Shown: one piece after another, positions 6,010 to 7,376 of the stretch
Numbering within the stretch: the first letter of the stretch is position 1
Layout: every line of letters begins with the position of its first letter
Source of the DNA: Deltaproteobacteria bacterium
GTDB taxonomy: Bacteria; Myxococcota_A; UBA9160; PR03
Direction: 5' to 3'
Assembly: GCA_018262315.1 (NCBI GenBank)
Contig: JAGSPS010000158.1
Span: 1-7,376, forward strand
DNA: 7,376 nucleotides
Notes under the pieces: model-generated
What the model was told of the DNA's origin: nothing
Database searches by the model: none
The model's input: the letters and a program-made list of their open reading frames with translations, nothing else
Translations under genes and position numbers: made by a program

Positions 6010-6525
6010 TCATCGACGCGGGCGCGTGCCGTAGAGCTGCGTGAAGTAGTAGGTTCCGTCGGTGGACAGCGCGATGCCCACGCCCGTCGCGTTGAAGGCG
6101 GGCGCGAGGACGTTGTCGCGGTGTACGGGCGACGCCATCCAAGCGCTGATGATCTCGCGATTCGGGTTGCTGCGCGTGGTGGTGCCGACGTTCTCGCCGG
6201 CCAGCGAGTAGCCGACGACGCCCGCGCGCTTCATGCGAGCGGGCGGGGTGAGGCCTTCGGGCGTCTCGTGCGCGAGGTAGTGACGCGCGGCCATGTCCTC
6301 GCTGTGGGCGCGCGCGACGGCGTCGAGCGCGGCGTCGCGCTGGAGCCGCACGAGGCCCTGTTCGGCGCGCAACTCGTTGATCGCGGTGTGCAGCGCCGAT
6401 TCGAGCGCTGCCGTTTCAGCCGGGCTCTGGGCCGCCTTCGCGCCGGTGCCGAGCGGCTGCAGCAGCAGCAGCGCGAGCCAGATGCCGACCAGGAAACTTC
6501 CCGCCTGACCGAGGGTGCGCGGCAC
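6010..6525 (-). CDS. Secreted CAP-domain (SCP/PR-1-like) protein
   Basis: A 171-residue protein with a signal peptide (FLVGIWLALLLLQPLG at 11-26; cleavage likely after AKA, residue 31) followed by a single CAP domain (~40-167). Family marks in order: LHTAINELRAEQGLVRL (45-61), ARAHSEDMAARHYLAHETPE (71-90), SLAGENVG (107-114), ISAWMASPVHRDNVL (126-140), and the closing strands FNATGVGIA and YYFTQLYG. H74, E111 and H135 fit the conserved cavity residues. Bacterial CAP proteins of this size are exported and mostly of unknown function; proposed roles include lipid binding and metal-dependent surface processes. The GTG start overlaps the upstream gene's TAG by one base (TAGTG), with GAGGGAG ten bases before it, so it is co-transcribed with the calcium-repeat gene. 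The family is clear; the function is unknown. Confidence 0.92.
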   Translation of the reverse strand: MPRTLGQAGSFLVGIWLALLLLQPLGTGAKAAQSPAETAALESALHTAINELRAEQGLVRLQRDAALDAVARAHSEDMAARHYLAHETPEGLTPPARMKRAGVVGYSLAGENVGTTTRSNPNREIISAWMASPVHRDNVLAPAFNATGVGIALSTDGTYYFTQLYGTRPRR

Positions 6526-7376
6526 TAGGGCGTCGCTCCCTCAGCCGACTCGTCCAGGATCTCCCGCTTCACGAGGCGTCCGTCCGCGTAGTACGACTTC
6601 ACGTCGACCTGGCCGTCGCCGTCCTTGTCCTCTTCGATCTCGGTCTGATTGCCCTGCGCATCGAAACGCGTGGTGCGATCGGGTTGGCCGTCGCCGTCGA
6701 GATCCTCGGTGCGGCGCGCGAGCTTGCCGTTCTCGAAGAGTTCGGCCCGGTCCCGCGAGCCGTCGCCGTCGAGGTCCTGCGCCTGCCGGATGATCTGGCC
6801 GCGCTCGTCGTAGAAGGTCCACGAATCGACCTGGCCGTCGCGATTCGTATCCGCGCGACGCTGCGAGAGCTTGCCGTTCTCATTGATTACCCAGGAGTCC
6901 GGTGCGCCGTCGGAGTCGGTGTCCTGCTCGACACGCGCCACGCGTTCGCCGCCTGCTTCGTAGTACGTGGTGCGATCGGGGCGGCCGTCGCCGTCGTCGT
7001 CGAAGACCTCGCGGGTCTTCTTGCCGCCACTCTCGAAGACCCAGTGATCGGCGCGGCCGTCGCCGTCGCGGTCCTCGGCTCCATCGGCCGAGCCGGCGCT
7101 CGGAACGGTCGCGGAGCGGCCCGCCATCGAAGCTGTCGCGGAGGCGCGCGGGGCGCGATTGCGAAGCGCCTCGAGTTCGTCGGCAATCGAGAGCGTGCCG
7201 CCGCCGGTGGTCTGCGTCGTCGCAACCGCTGGCGGCGCCGAATTCGCGCTCGGGACGGCGCCACCCTGGCGTCGCTCGAGTTCGCGCTGCATCGCTTCGA
7301 CCTCGCCTCGCTCGTGGTCCTGTTGCGCCTGCTCGCGACTTTCGTTGATCGGCCCGCCGCTGGCTTCGACGATCGC
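6525..7376 (-). CDS. Tandem DxDxDGxxD (calcium-loop) repeat protein, partial at its 5' end
   Basis: The frame is open from the right window edge to TAG 6525-6527, giving 283 visible residues. An ATG at 7290-7292 with GAGGT eight bases upstream could be a start, but the 28 codons before it have no stop, keep G/C in 22 of 28 third positions, and continue a charged helical stretch (ESREQAQQDHERGEVEAM). I therefore think the gene starts outside the window, probably with an export signal. Counting from that ATG: a charged, possibly coiled-coil N-part (to ~10), an Ala/Ser/Thr/Pro linker (11-73) with a short helix (LSIADELEALRNR), then seven repeats (74-246). Each repeat begins with DxDxDGxxD, as in thrombospondin type 3 or EF-hand-like loops, and continues as an aromatic strand, a G-containing turn and a charged strand. 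No enzyme motif is seen. It is a likely calcium-stabilised surface or periplasmic protein; the family name is unknown to me. Confidence 0.75.
   Translation of the reverse strand, partial: AIVEASGGPINESREQAQQDHERGEVEAMQRELERRQGGAVPSANSAPPAVATTQTTGGGTLSIADELEALRNRAPRASATASMAGRSATVPSAGSADGAEDRDGDGRADHWVFESGGKKTREVFDDDGDGRPDRTTYYEAGGERVARVEQDTDSDGAPDSWVINENGKLSQRRADTNRDGQVDSWTFYDERGQIIRQAQDLDGDGSRDRAELFENGKLARRTEDLDGDGQPDRTTRFDAQGNQTEIEEDKDGDGQVDVKSYYADGRLVKREILDESAEGATP
6555..7073 (-). repeat. Seven tandem repeats of 24-26 codons encoding calcium-loop units
   Basis: Within the repeat protein, loops begin at residues 74, 98, 124, 148, 173, 197 and 222 counted from the ATG at 7292, giving spacings of 24, 26, 24, 25, 24 and 25 residues. 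The loops are DRDGDGRAD, DDDGDGRPD, DTDSDGAPD, DTNRDGQVD, DLDGDGSRD, DLDGDGQPD and DKDGDGQVD. Positions 1, 5 and 9 are always Asp, and position 3 is Asp or Asn. At DNA level the core GGCCGTCGCC (+ strand) or a close variant recurs at 6611, 6686, 6758, 6833, 6905, 6983 and 7055, consistent with internal duplication. Confidence 0.85.

Noticed and set aside
5977..6528. 183-codon + strand open frame opposite the CAP-domain gene
   Set aside because: The minus frame carries clear CAP motifs and a signal peptide. The + product has none.
6555..7073. Regular DNA repeat considered as a CRISPR array or intergenic repeat
   Set aside because: The period of 72-78 bases is always a multiple of three, and the repeats encode a protein motif in one open frame. 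There are no unique spacers between identical repeats.

Overview
The window is a very GC-rich, densely packed bacterial segment with strong C/G preference at third codon positions. Gene content and order (end of glnD, a xerD-like recombinase, a CCA-adding-type nucleotidyltransferase, scpA, scpB, rluB) look like a chromosomal housekeeping block. The combination suggests the former Deltaproteobacteria (Myxococcota, Desulfobacterota, Binatota and relatives). That placement is inference from gene order and composition; no marker here fixes the species.

Positions 1-4954 hold six genes on the + strand that are almost certainly one transcript. Four of the five junctions overlap: ATGGCTGA (glnD/xerD), GTGA (xerD/cca), ATGA (cca/scpA) and CTGA (scpB/rluB). 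Only scpA/scpB has a gap (16 bases), which is filled by a purine-rich ribosome binding site. The products serve nitrogen sensing (GlnD), chromosome dimer resolution (XerD), tRNA 3'-end completion (CCA enzyme), SMC-driven chromosome organisation and segregation (ScpA, ScpB) and 23S rRNA pseudouridylation (RluB). The most notable detail is the rluB start. The S4 domain begins at a CTG inside the scpB stop codon, and the first conventional start codon lies eight codons into that domain.

Positions 4955-5921 contain a short AT-richer gap with a possible promoter, then a + strand gene for an unrecognised exported protein. It has a signal peptide, one cysteine pair and a Pro/Ala linker. It ends in a strong GC hairpin facing the convergent minus-strand genes.

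Positions 6010-7376 carry two minus-strand genes overlapping by one base (TAGTG). The upstream one enters from beyond the right edge. It encodes seven tandem repeats of about 24-26 residues, each opening with a calcium-loop motif of the form DxDxDGxxD. The downstream one is a small secreted CAP-domain (SCP/PR-1-like) protein. Together they look like a cell-surface or periplasmic pair with no obvious role, and they are the best candidate for something undescribed here.

There is no tRNA, rRNA, CRISPR array, transposase or prophage gene in the window.
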